A stretch of DNA of 64,000 nucleotides, taken from contig JAJVDF010000235.1 of the NCBI GenBank assembly GCA_022410635.1, forward strand, positions 174,122-238,121, in the 5' to 3' direction. A program made the position numbers and the translations under genes. The stretch is from Tretioscincus oriximinensis (lineage: Eukaryota > Chordata > Lepidosauria > Squamata > Gymnophthalmidae). The notes below the pieces were generated by a model, which was not told where the DNA came from, did not search any database, and saw only the letters and a program-made list of their open reading frames with translations. The first letter of the stretch is position 1. Each line of letters opens with the position of its first letter. This document shows positions 51,144 through 61,318 of this stretch, piece after piece.

Positions 51144-51205
51144 TTCTCACCTTGTGCATGATTTTGTACATTTCTATCAGGTCACCTCCTAAGCTACCAC
51201 ACATC
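51144..51205 (-). mobile_element. CR1-type LINE, continuation after the inserted palindrome
   Basis: CTTGTGCATGATTTTGTACA and CAGGTCACCTCCTAAGC match the CR1 region expected after the break at 50378. The two pieces therefore look like one CR1 split by an insertion. Confidence 0.6.
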
Positions 51206-51423
51206 TTCTAGTCAGGTACATGTAAATTTAATAAATATCAATGGAACCTGCACATAAAAGATGTATGAAGGATTAGGATGGATGTGTGACAGGTATAAGT
51301 CACAGTCCATGCATTTCTAAGCTACTTTTTGCACTGGACTTTATTGTGTATTTTGTCCCAGAATCGTGACCTATTGCAAGCTTGTACAGGTTATGACAAA
51401 CCACTGATCCAGGCTGGCAGCCC

Positions 51424-51500
51424 ACTATTCCAGGATGTAACCCTAGAATCATAGAGTTGAAAAGGATTTCTAGGATCATTGGGTCCAACCCCTAAACAAA
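51424..51500 (-). mobile_element. CR1 terminus (ATTCTATG-type), short
   Basis: AGAATCATAGAGTTGAAAAG and GGTCCAACCCCT are the antisense of a CR1 3' end like those at 7411 and 35947. Only about 75 bp remains. Confidence 0.75.
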
Positions 51501-51879
51501 GTCCAAAAAAGGCCCAAGAAGTTTCCCAATAATCTGAATGTGCTTCTGAGCTACCCAAGGAAGATCCAGAAAACTTTTCTACATCTTTGCTAACTTGTGG
51601 AGGCTGTGTAAAGAGACCAATTATGCAGCAAGATCATGCATGAATCTGAAATGCAAACATAGTCTCAAGGTACTTCCACACACAGTTTAAAAATCGTGAT
51701 TTTCCTGGATTCCACTGGGATTCCCATACATACCAGGACAAGTTCACAATATCCCAGAAGAATGCTCTGCAGAGGGAAAGGGTGGGGATCACAATAAAGG
51801 AATGTCAGAAAGCCCAATTCTGGTTCTGGTTTTTCTGTCACAACAGATTGCTTACTATATCTGCCATTTCTTCACGGAA

Positions 51880-52007
51880 TTGCTGCTCTAATTCAGAAAA
51901 TCCTCCTTTGATTTAGATGATGGAAATAATATTCACTTTGCTGATTCGTTGTTCCATTCTAAAAGTAAGTTGAAGCCGGATTAAAACTTAGGTGTGACCA
52001 GGGTCTA
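51880..52007 (+). mobile_element. TIR element family D, one end
   Basis: ATTCACTTTGCTGATTCG, CCATTCTAAAAGTAAG and CTTAGGTGTGACCAGG match the reverse of the 52.2-kb copy. Confidence 0.55.
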
Positions 52008-52010
52008 TTT

Positions 52011-52110
52011 ATTTATTTGTTTATTTACATTTCAATACCACCCATGGTCTTAGGACAGTTTACAATAAATCCAAATTAACATTTTAAAACAGTTTATGTA
52101 CCCTAAGAAC
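52011..52110 (-). mobile_element. L2-type LINE 3' tail, antisense
   Basis: ATTTATTTGTTTATTTACAT followed by CAATACCACCCATGGTCTTA, the reverse complement of an L2-like terminus with a simple tail. Confidence 0.5.
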
Positions 52111-52220
52111 TACTTGGTCCTCTGTACTGTTTTCCCAAGGCTAAAATATTCACCATTTTAGTATTTTGCTTTTTCTTTGCCCAGTTCTGATCTCTTTGCT
52201 TTGCTTTTGGTCCACTTGGA

Positions 52221-52387
52221 TCTTGGTCATATTTAAATCTTAACCAAGTTCCAGTTCATTTTCAGAATGGAAAAAAGTACAGCAGCAAAGTGAACCAACA
52301 TTTTCTTTCCAGCTTATCTAAATGAAAATTAGGTTTTCTGCAAAATAAAATAGTTTGAAACTGGACTGAACCTGAGATGTGACCAAG
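52221..52387 (-). mobile_element. TIR element family D, both ends present
   Basis: TCTTGGTCATATTTAAATC at the left and ACCTGAGATGTGACCAAGA at the right. Inner part with TTCATTTTCAGAATGG is shared with 51880 and 45052 in opposite orientation. Confidence 0.65.
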
Positions 52388-52930
52388 ACTGTTTCTTCTG
52401 ACAGCTGAGGAAACCTACTGTATGTCCGCACTGTGTTCAAGGATGTTACTGCAAAGTCTTCAATAGTGTCTAATAGCTGCTTTAAATCAACAAAATTCTA
52501 CCTGTTCAATACCCACTTTCTCCCCAAAAGCATGTAATGGTGAATACATTTTGCATCTTTTCCAAGAAAATTTCATAGATATATCCATAGAGTAATCAGG
52601 AGTAGCTTTTATTCAAATGAGTTCTGTGTTACTTTACTTCATAATCTTAAATTCTAAAGCATCATCCTACATAAAATTTCAACATCTTATCACAAATAAA
52701 GACGCAGATCATGTGAACAAACTGTGCTTTTTACTGGAAAAGAATAAATGTTGCACCTAAATTATAGTGCTACAAATCTGGAACAGAATCATTCAGGCAA
52801 CAGTATCTAGTGTTTCACTGCAGATAGGAAACAAAATACAAAACTTATGCACACTATTTGGAAAGACTTGGTTACAGAAAACCCTTTGATACCTCCAGAA
52901 AGCTCTGAAAGTTATCGCAACTTGTTTACT

Positions 52931-52960
52931 TTTTTTTTTTTTGGGGGGGGGGGGGGAAGG
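52931..52960. repeat. T-run followed by G-run
   Basis: About 13 T then about 14 G. Length in the assembly is likely unreliable. Confidence 0.88.
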
Positions 52961-53215
52961 GAGAGAGAAAACCTATTCACTAGGCTGTTTTCCCTGTGTT
53001 CCTTTCTTACAAAAGGATACATTCCTCTGAATTTGGTTTAAAGGAAGTTAATGCATTTTAAACACAGGATAGGTGAGAGAAACTGATCCCAAGAGGACTC
53101 CACAAAAGGTAACATCAATGAGACTTAACTCCACCAGAATTGCTTTTCGTTTCACACTTGAGAGGAGGTTGGGAGGGAGGATTTCCTACTTGTACTCCTA
53201 TTCTCATAAACAAAA

Positions 53216-53458
53216 GAACCTAAGAAAGAAAGAGGAGCCCTGCTGAAACAGGCCATGTCCCATCAAGTCCAGCATTCTCACANGAGGCCACCAACGGCAT
53301 TAGGGAAGTCTCAAGCAGAATAAGGTAAATGCCGCACCTATTCTTTACTTTAGGAATTCTGNCTGTTTCCCCCACCCCCATCCTAATGGCTGTTGATATA
53401 CTTGTCTTCCTGAAATTGATCTAATNCTATCTTGAAGCTATCCATGCGGCTAGCTGTA
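53216..53458 (-). mobile_element. CR1-type LINE 3' end
   Basis: Antisense copy: AGAGGAGCCCTGCTGAAACA, GTCCAGCATTCTCAC, then CTATCTTGAAGCTATCCATG. It contains three N bases. A tRNA-type SINE head follows at once at 53465. Confidence 0.83.
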
Positions 53459-53464
53459 GGTAGG

Positions 53465-53600
53465 CATGAATGGCACNGTCGGTAAAAGTCGGTCCCTCAA
53501 CTAGAAGATCCAGTCTTGAAGCCCTGGGTTGCATGTGCTTAGCTCTAGCCAACTCAGCTATCTTAAAAATGTTGAAACCAGCAACCACAAAATAAAAAAT
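53465..53600 (+). mobile_element. tRNA-derived SINE, family B, head portion
   Basis: AAAAGTCGGTCCCTCAACTA, CTTGAAGCCCTGGGTTGC and AGCTCTAGCCAACTCAGC match the head of the 12.1-kb copy. The 3' part is lost. Confidence 0.75.
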
Positions 53601-53623
53601 ATCAAATTTCAGCTCTCTGTAAA

Positions 53624-53748
53624 CAGTGATGTCAAACTGGTGGCCATTCCATGTGGTTTAGTAGAGGGAGCACAGTGCTGGGGGTGGAATGGAATGTTGG
53701 GAGTTGTGGTTCAGGAACATCTGGGGGGGCTCCAATTTGACATCTCTG
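53624..53748. mobile_element. hAT-like short TIR element (family T)
   Basis: CAGTGATGTCAAACTGGTGG ... CCAATTTGACATCTCTG, internal GGAATGTTGGGAGTTGTGG. The left arm is shortened by an internal deletion. Confidence 0.8.
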
Positions 53749-54450
53749 CAAGGATACCAGGCTTCCTGTGTTGTAAAGATCAAGGGATCATTGGAGCAGG
53801 TGGACAAGAAAAAGAGTCAAGCAGATTGTGTGCTTTAAGCTACTAGGCTGACTTTGCCAGGTGCCTGCACATTCTCACTGCAATATTTGAATGTTCCTAT
53901 TTCTCCTGAACTCAAAACTGTGTCATGCCACTAAGATGCAGTTCTGGCATGCCACTGAAATGGGAGGTATGCCATTATGGAACAGCGTACATGTTCCTAA
54001 CCTTGGCCTTCTGATCTGCTAAATAAATGGCCTTAGCAGTTATCTAAGTCAGGACATCTCTGATTTGAATTGTGCCTTTTAATGCAGGCAAAGCATACTG
54101 GGGAGAGTACGGGGATTGGAACCTCACCAGACTGATGTGCAGATCAGTGTGGCTTTGGTGCCGACTACTGCAGCTCCCTTTTGTAATCAAGGATAAATGC
54201 CGAAAAGCCCTGAATATCTGCATTCATCACAGAATGCAACAGAAGGCAAAAGGAATTCCAACAAGCTTTTGCAGATGCACTGCAAGGGTCAAATTGCACC
54301 TAATTTTTTTAAGAAGAGGCAACATAAAACAGCCAATTTCCCCTTTCTGGAAATCCAAAAATCACATGGAGTTATTGTTCACCTTAAATAAATATGCTCA
54401 ACAGCCAAGCAAGGTGCCGTATGGATACATGAGACCGTATCAGTTGCAAA

Positions 54451-54602
54451 TTAGGGTAACAATATAAAAAACCAGGATAGGGATATGCAGCTTTAATGGC
54501 TATAGAAGAGGAGAATTTTCACCAGCTGCTGCACTTGGGGAGAAAAATCACTATTACAACCATTAAAGTTGCAAAGTTCTATACCACTTTTTGTGGTAAC
54601 CG
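54451..54602. mobile_element. inverted-repeat element family M2
   Basis: TTAGGGTAACAATATAAAAA, ACCAGGATAG and CAGCTTTAATGGCTATAG on the left; CCATTAAAGTTGCAAAGTTC and TTTTTGTGGTAAC on the right. Confidence 0.8.
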
Positions 54603-55525
54603 TATTTTAAATTATCTTCTTCTTTTACTTGCTACTGAAAAGAGAATGGAAACCAGCTCTTGCTAGTGACACATTTTACTACTATGAAACTTTCTCCAAT
54701 GGACTTCGATCATGATGAAATAATTGTGAGTTGCCTTGACTATTACAGTTGGTACAATTTGGGGCAGAACAAAAATTAAACATCCCCCACCTCCACGGCA
54801 GTCGAGGAACCAAAAAGCAGGCCATATTTTTCTGCAGATTTTCCAGTCAGTTCCCCTAATCACGTTAGCAGCCTGTTCCATTTTTGTCTTCCATAATCTC
54901 CATACACAGCTGACTGCACTGCAGAACGCAATCAAAGCTACCAAAAGGCAAAAAGAGGAAATCTATCCTCTGAGGCTCTTCCTAATTGATCCCTATCCGC
55001 AGAGCTCAGCGGTGTCACATTAACAGCGGCTCCTTTACGCAGAGAAAAAATAATAAAAAGACAAAGAGCAAACCATGTGACACCGTCTACAGGACCTGTT
55101 TTCTCCCTAGGGGCCATCACACATGATGGTACATTTTATGGGTCAAAGAAGGGTGTTGCTTTCATTTCAGCCAGCAGCAGTGAGATTCCAATTTCTCCAG
55201 CAGCTCGTTTTCCAATCCCCATCTGGTTAAATAAAAGGAGTTTTACAGTTAGACTCCCAAAAGATATTTATTAGCTCCTGAGTGAACTTGTGTTCTCTGT
55301 TGTAATTCTCCTGGACTCTAGAGGTACATTTCAAGGACAAAATCAGTCCTAATACTTGAAGCAAATTGTTTAACACTAGAAACCTAGGATCTGTGAACTA
55401 TAATCTGGCATATACTTTAGAACTGGGATATGCAATCTGCATGCTACTGCAGCCTAGGACAAGATCGCATAAATGTACTAGAATTCAGATGGGAGAAGGA
55501 GGGAAAAGAGGAGGGGGGAGGGTAG

Positions 55526-55893
55526 GAAGAGGAATTGGATTTTATATCTTGCTCTTCTCAACCCCCAGAGACTCAAACCGGCCTACATAACCTTTTGTTC
55601 TTCTCATCACAACAGATACCTTAGTCCTGGCCCCACTGAGTCTTATTCTGGACTATATCCCAGGATAAGGAGCCTGCCATCTACATGCTAGTCCTGGGAC
55701 CTGCTGTACTCTACACTGGCACATAAATGGCCAAGATCTATATGGAAATATAACCAGATAGGGCAGTAGCTGAGACTGAAAGAACTATGACTGACCCAAG
55801 GTCAGCCACTTGTCTTCATGGAGGAGTGCAGAATCAAATCAGGCAACTTCCAGAACAGAGTCTGTCACTCTAACCACAAGATCCGTCTGCCTC
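55526..55893 (-). mobile_element. tRNA-derived SINE, family A, split by ~150-bp insert
   Basis: Antisense. The 3' half is at 55526-55621 (to ACAACAGATACCTT) and the tRNA-like half at 55771-55893 (from CTGAGACTGAAAGAACTATG). Between them lies about 150 bp that no other copy has. Confidence 0.8.
55622..55770. mobile_element. insertion of unknown class inside a SINE
   Basis: Interrupts the family A SINE at the position where other copies read straight through. It starts near AGTCCTGGCCCCACTGAGTC. No clear TIRs or target duplication seen by eye. Confidence 0.5.
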
Positions 55894-55920
55894 TCAGAAT
55901 AGGTAACCTGGGAAAAGAAC

Positions 55921-56067
55921 CTGAGGTCACTACACTCTTTTAAACCATCTTCATTCCTGAAAAACGGGTCTGAAAACCAGAAAAGCCTTCTTGGTGGGTT
56001 TTCTCTAATTTTCAGTCTATTTCTTCAGGATTGAAAATGGTTTAAACATGTGTATGTGTGAGACCAA
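55921..56067. mobile_element. inverted-repeat element family M1
   Basis: TTTTAAACCATCTTCATTCC pairs with TTCAGGATTGAAAATGGTTTAAA. The outer ends read GAGGTCACTACAC and GTGTGAGACC. Confidence 0.75.
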
Positions 56068-56689
56068 TAAGATCCTAAAAAGGCAGACACAATAGCATTG
56101 GTCTGTTGAAATTCTGGTTTTGAAATGTCATAGTTCCCTTCCACCTTGACTTATTCTCTCATACAAAATCTAGCTTTAAGGTTAAGGTTAGGCTGTTGGG
56201 TTTTTCAGTGTGCATGAGTGAAGCAACATTAGCCAAACCCCTTAGTCTATAATTTACAGCGAGAATCATATTAATGTACACTAATGGGACACAAATAAGT
56301 AGTCTCTCTGGATAAATAATGATTATGCTTTTTTAAACTTACAGTAAATCTAAAGGAATACCGTGGATGGGTGTGACTATCCAGTGCTCTGCAAAACATT
56401 AATCTTATTTTGTGCATTTTCTACTATTAACTTCAAGTGCCAATTTTTCATATTACAAGTTACCTTAAGGGAAAAGAATATTCTAATCCCCTGTCCCCAG
56501 TGAGCTTTATGCCAAGTTATATCTCGATACAGAGTTTAGCCAACCATATGAAGTAGCCTACACTGACATTTATACGCAAAGAAAGGCTCAGTGGGAATAG
56601 GGCCTAATGCCCTTTTTGGACTGATTTTGGAAATGAATTTTCAGAACTTAACACAGATTCCTAAAACACATTACTCAGCCTGTTCAAAC

Positions 56690-57000
56690 AGGACCTGGCC
56701 ACACACATGCTTTTAAACCATCTTCAATCCTGAAGAACTGGTCTAAGTTAGGGTTCCAGGTAAAATCTGGGATAGATGTTTACACCTTTAATGGTTATGA
56801 AAAAGTGATTGCCCCACCAGATGCAACAGGTATTAGAATCTTTACATTAAAGGTGTAAACTTCTACCCTTGTTTTTATCTGATAACCCTAGGCTAAATTT
56901 AGGAGGGGATGGTTTTCAGTCCAGTACAAAACTGGTTTCTTTTCTGATTTTTAGTTCAGCTCTTTAGGTCTGAAGATACTTTAAAAGTGACCAGGCCCAG
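56690..57000. mobile_element. inverted-repeat element family M1, host of a nested element
   Basis: Left arm 56690-56747 (GGACCTGGCCACACACATGC, TCAATCCTGAAGAACTGG), right arm 56892-57000 (GGTCTGAAGATACTTTAAAA, GTGACCAGGCCC). A family M2 element sits between them. Confidence 0.8.
56748..56891. mobile_element. inverted-repeat element family M2, nested in M1
   Basis: TTAGGGTTCCAGGTAAAATC and GTTTACACCTTTAATGG pair with ACATTAAAGGTGTAAAC and TATCTGATAACCCTAG. Clean borders inside the M1 element. Confidence 0.85.
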
Positions 57001-57095
57001 TGTTTCAACTCTCACAAAGTTGAATTGAGACCGACATTAAACAGCCAGATTTAAAGATTTTCCTGTGGTCAGAATGAATGGTCATCAGGTGGCAG

Positions 57096-57502
57096 TTTCA
57101 GAGAAATAGCCGTGTTAGTCTAGCAGAAAGTCCAGCAAAGGAGCTAGCAACACTGTGAGACTAANTTGAGAAAAGTGGTTGGCATAAGCTTTCGTNGACA
57201 GGTCTACTTCTTCAGATGCTGAGGGACTAATGTCAGGGTCAGGTATTTATAGGAAAATGTGTATGGGAGAAGACAAAGCATATGCAACTGTAGGGAGGTG
57301 TTGAATTGCAGGTTAGAAAAACAGGTAAATAGCAGGAACTAATCTCCTTGTGTGAAAAAGTCCCTGCTTTGTCTTCTCCCATATACATTTCCCTATAAAT
57401 ACCTGATCCTGACATTAGTCCCTCAGCATCTGAAGAAGTAGACCTGTCTACGAAAGCTTATGCCAACCACTTTTCTCAAGTTAGTCTCAAAGTGCTGCTA
57501 GC
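57096..57502 (-). mobile_element. hairpin retroposon (family H), copy 3, with perfect 14-bp TSD
   Basis: Flanked by identical TCATCAGGTGGCAG at 57082-57095 and 57503-57516. The arms extend further inward than in copies 1 and 2: GGGACTAATGTCAGGGTCAG at 57223 pairs with the region near 57400-57425. A loop lies at about 57285-57360. It is the longest copy and the clearest insertion. Confidence 0.92.
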
Positions 57503-57516
57503 TCATCAGGTGGCAG

Positions 57517-60500
57517 ATCATTCATGTCCTTGAAAACAGAAAGAGAATTGTTTGTTTTCCCCTGATGGAACATTGCAGGCATTGTACCAAAATTATCTTC
57601 CCTCTGCAAGTTCACATCTCGCCAAAAAGGCAGGGAAGGGAAGAGGGGAGTGCAGATGACTGACGGACACGTGTGGGGAAAATTAAAAGTGCCTATCAGG
57701 TTTTTCCTGCTGACTTTGGACTCCTAGCTGGTTTTGCAACCAGAAGCAGGGGGCACTACTTAGGCCTGCAATGACATCATTGAACAGTCTACAGAGAAGG
57801 AAGTATTCCTGGGTTCTACAAAGCCTCAACAGGGCAGGAAATACCAGCATCTCAATTAATCAACCCATATCCTCCAGGACCCTTCTCAGCTACAAGGCCA
57901 GCTGAGATACAAATTTCAGAGCGTAGGTGAGAAGAGCTTTGAATTTTTTTTTTACATTCCTGTCACTCACCTGCACTGAACTTTAAAAAAGAAAAATACA
58001 GACTTGGAAGCAAGAAAATTCCTCCAACCCCCACTTCTTTGGGTAGTTTAAATCTTGTGATCTGCAATTCAATACACCTCCACAAGGCGTGGGAGGGAAA
58101 GACTCTAAACCTTCCAAGGCTGACTAGTCCTGGACATAAATATTTAGCAGATATATAACAGCATCATAAAAATGATTTCCTAATGCAATTTTAAGTCTCT
58201 ATTGCTGCTTTAGTGCATGATTTAGTTGAGATTCTTAGCTACCCAAGATGTGCTGAAAAGATTCANATCAAACCAGGGGATTTGACCGGTTCAAAATTGA
58301 AGCTCAAACACCACCTCTATTTGGGGACCCTGTTTTGAACTCAAGCTGAATCTGGGGAGAGTAATTCATCAATTATTATTTTTTTTTTTAAAAAAAACAG
58401 TCTTGTTTTCAAAACTGTTTGAGGTTCAAATTCAGACTGCATCAACCTGGTTGGATACCATTGTAGCTACGTTTCCTGGTTTGATTCAAACGGAACCACA
58501 ATTTTAGAGGAGCCAAAGGTAACTTTTGTTTTGCAGCTAGGNGCCATTGGATACGTATGAGAGAGAGGCTCACATAATCAGTTCATGCTTACTGAAGTGA
58601 ACATGATATCTTTCTATCCAAACAGATGCTGTTTCCANGTTTGGAGATTCTGGTTTAACAATTATTACTTTAACTATTTATTGTTATCAATCTTTGTTAA
58701 GGCTTAACCCAAATGCAACATACTGTCTCTAGATTTCACTCACAATATTACTACTTTGGCCAGAAAATGTACAGTGCACTTTTTGTTTAATTGGAAAGCA
58801 TCGTTCCCTATTTTGTCAAGTACACAACAAATCATAGCTGTCCAGACTAGCAATATGATTTATGGTGGTCCCGTATATAGATTGGCAGAGACCACAAGCC
58901 AATCTTAGCCTCAGAAGCCACTTCATCAGTGGGGCTATTCTCACCAACATACAACCACTGTGTAGGCATTAGTTCACACATGGAGGGTCTGTCAGTCTCT
59001 GACATGCTTCCAGCTGGTTGCCTTACAACCAGATCTGTGTTGTTGCACATGTGCTTTAAGCAGCCATGCTGTCAGCTTTTATTAATCAATTAAAACTAAA
59101 AGGGGGAGAGGGAGGAGGAAATACAGAGAAGCGGAGGCTAACAAACGAGAAAAGGATTCAATTTTCACTTCTTCCATAGTGTCACATCATATGATAATCA
59201 TGAATGTCTACTTATAACTTCATTTTAGATGGGGGATTTAGTGTATTTCTTTCCAGTCTTGGTTAATTTTGTGCACGTGCACATAAGAAATAGAAGAGCT
59301 AAGGAAAGTCTAGGAATATTAAAAAATTCATCCATATTATTAGCCAGAATCATTATGTTTATTTTTATGATCCAGCAATTTCATATGCAATGCTTGGATA
59401 GTTATTAAAGGCACCAGGACTTTTGGTCAAGTCAAAGGAAATGATAAAAAGGCACTTTGCAGCACCTGATGGAGTTTCTGTCACAAAATTGCACCAATGT
59501 ACTAACCACAACCAGTTGGGATAAATCTATTACTGGAAACTATACTGAAATCTTAAGTTTGGGACATAGTTTAAATTTCTAGGAAGTGACTTTCTAGCAG
59601 TCTTCAGAACTCAGCCTTCTGCTTGAAGATGAACTTAAGTTGGTGCTGTTAAGCTTTTCTATGGTTTAAAAAACAAGGACTCAAAATAGAACAGGGGCCT
59701 AACTCACATAAAGCTGCGAATGAATAAAGAAGACATTCTGAGACAAATCTGGGCCTTTTACCCACTGACAGGATGTAGCATGTGGATGACAGGTCCCTGT
59801 TCCAAGATATAGCTCAAAATATAGCTCAGTGTAGAAATGATCATGAAATCCCTACCAAAAATCTTTTACAACNTTACAACTGAGAAGCCGGTAACTTCGA
59901 TGTTGCAATACTTGGGCTCCTAACACGACCACTCACCCTCACTCTTACCCTTCACATGCGGCAGGAGATCTGGGGGTTCCAGCTGTTGGCAATTAATAAC
60001 TCAGCCCGGCCTCTTAGCTGGCCCATCTGCCCACCTCCTCCTTCTGTCCTGCCTGTCCTCCATGTGTCTTGATTTGATGACGATGATTCGGGTGCTGCTG
60101 CTATGCTGGGCTGTTCCATGGGCGCTAGCTACCACTTCTCTCCCACACTCACTCCAGCTGCAGCACAAAATTCCTCACTCACACTCACACTGAGTTCAAT
60201 ATTCCAAACTCTGTCGTTGGTCCATAAGGACCAATGACGTAATTCAGAATCTTAAATGCGGCGATACCTTTCTTATTAATAAGTTAAAGAAGGATTAAGA
60301 GGCAGAAGGAATAATTCAGTTCTTCCGGTCTGACATCGCAAGTAAATTCTCTGCAAGTAAAGGAAAGTTAAAACAAGAAAAGTTAAAGCACTCCTTTTTT
60401 GGTAAATCCAATGTATCCAATTTCTTAACAATTGTGTGTATGGAAACAAATGTCTGCCACATCAATATGTATNTGACTACAACACAAGGTCCACATCTGG

Positions 60501-60639
60501 GAGTAATCCCACTAAACAAATTACAATGGATTCAGAATACTTACAACACATTACTCAAAGCTACGAGACCCCTTACTAACTTGCTGATTACGAAGTTGTT
60601 CTGTTCACCTGAAGGCTGTGGCAGTATAGGCGCGNTTCC
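57517..60639. other. no gene recognised, low repeat content
   Basis: Three kilobases with few recognisable repeats. A T-run/A-run pair lies at 58378-58398. 59880-60250 is more GC-rich, with TCACTC-type simple units. It is the least repeat-dense part near CXXC4. Confidence 0.5.
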
Positions 60640-61060
60640 AGGTGTAAACAATAACAAACTGACTGCTTCCTGTTTCTCTACTTCCTGAAAGAGGTAGAGT
60701 TTTACAGTTTTAAGTTGCATTTTTGCCTGTTTTTCTGCTCTATGATTTCACAATGAGAAATGCCTAGAAGTTTAACAAAGCTGGCAGTAGCAGCAGCAGC
60801 AGCAGCAGCGGAAATATGAAAAAAATGAAACAGAGCTGTTGGTGTGCTGATGGCAGGGCCTGATGGGAAATGTAGTCCAACTAGCGGACAGTCTCTTATG
60901 TCCAGCTTGCATGGAGCCCTGCCCTGCAAACTACAGCTCCCAGNCTGCACTGCATCTAGTTCTGGGACAGAGGAAGCCTCTTTAGGCAATCTGCACTCAG
61001 TCATGCCCACAGGAAACATTTTTTCTGCTTACAGGAAAGTGGCTGGGGGACCAATCTATA
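60640..61060 (-). repeat. dispersed repeat C, copy 2
   Basis: Reverse-orientation copy of the 21.3-kb repeat: TCCCCCAGCCACTTTCCTGT when reversed, with a (CAG)n expansion (60785-60810) where copy 1 has only GCTGCTACTGCC. Confidence 0.75.
60785..60810. repeat. (CAG)n microsatellite
   Basis: About eight AGC/CAG units within repeat C. Confidence 0.9.
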
Positions 61061-61169
61061 GAAATTGGAACTTTAGAGAGGACAAAATAGCTATGAAGTT
61101 TCATTCCATTTATCTAAACTGTTTTGAGTCCATTTTGCACTAAATCACGTTTCTATGAGGTTGAAACTA

Positions 61170-61318
61170 AGGCCCTAGTCACACACCTACTTTTAAACCT
61201 TCCTCAGTCCTGAAGAATAAGTTTAATTTGTTTTTTCCTGGTTTCACCTGGGGAGGGAAGATTAAACTCGTTCCTCTGGACTGAAAGAGGTTTAAAAATA
61301 AGTTTGTGACGAGAACTT
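61170..61318. mobile_element. inverted-repeat element family M1
   Basis: GGCCCTAGTCACACACCTAC and TTTTAAACCTTCCTCAGTCC pair with GGACTGAAAGAGGTTTAAAA and GTTTGTGACGAGAA. It is the closest repeat to the CXXC4 exon with clear arms. Confidence 0.8.

Noticed and set aside
54072..54467. 131-codon frame
   Set aside because: No recognisable motif; its end runs into the start of a family M2 element.
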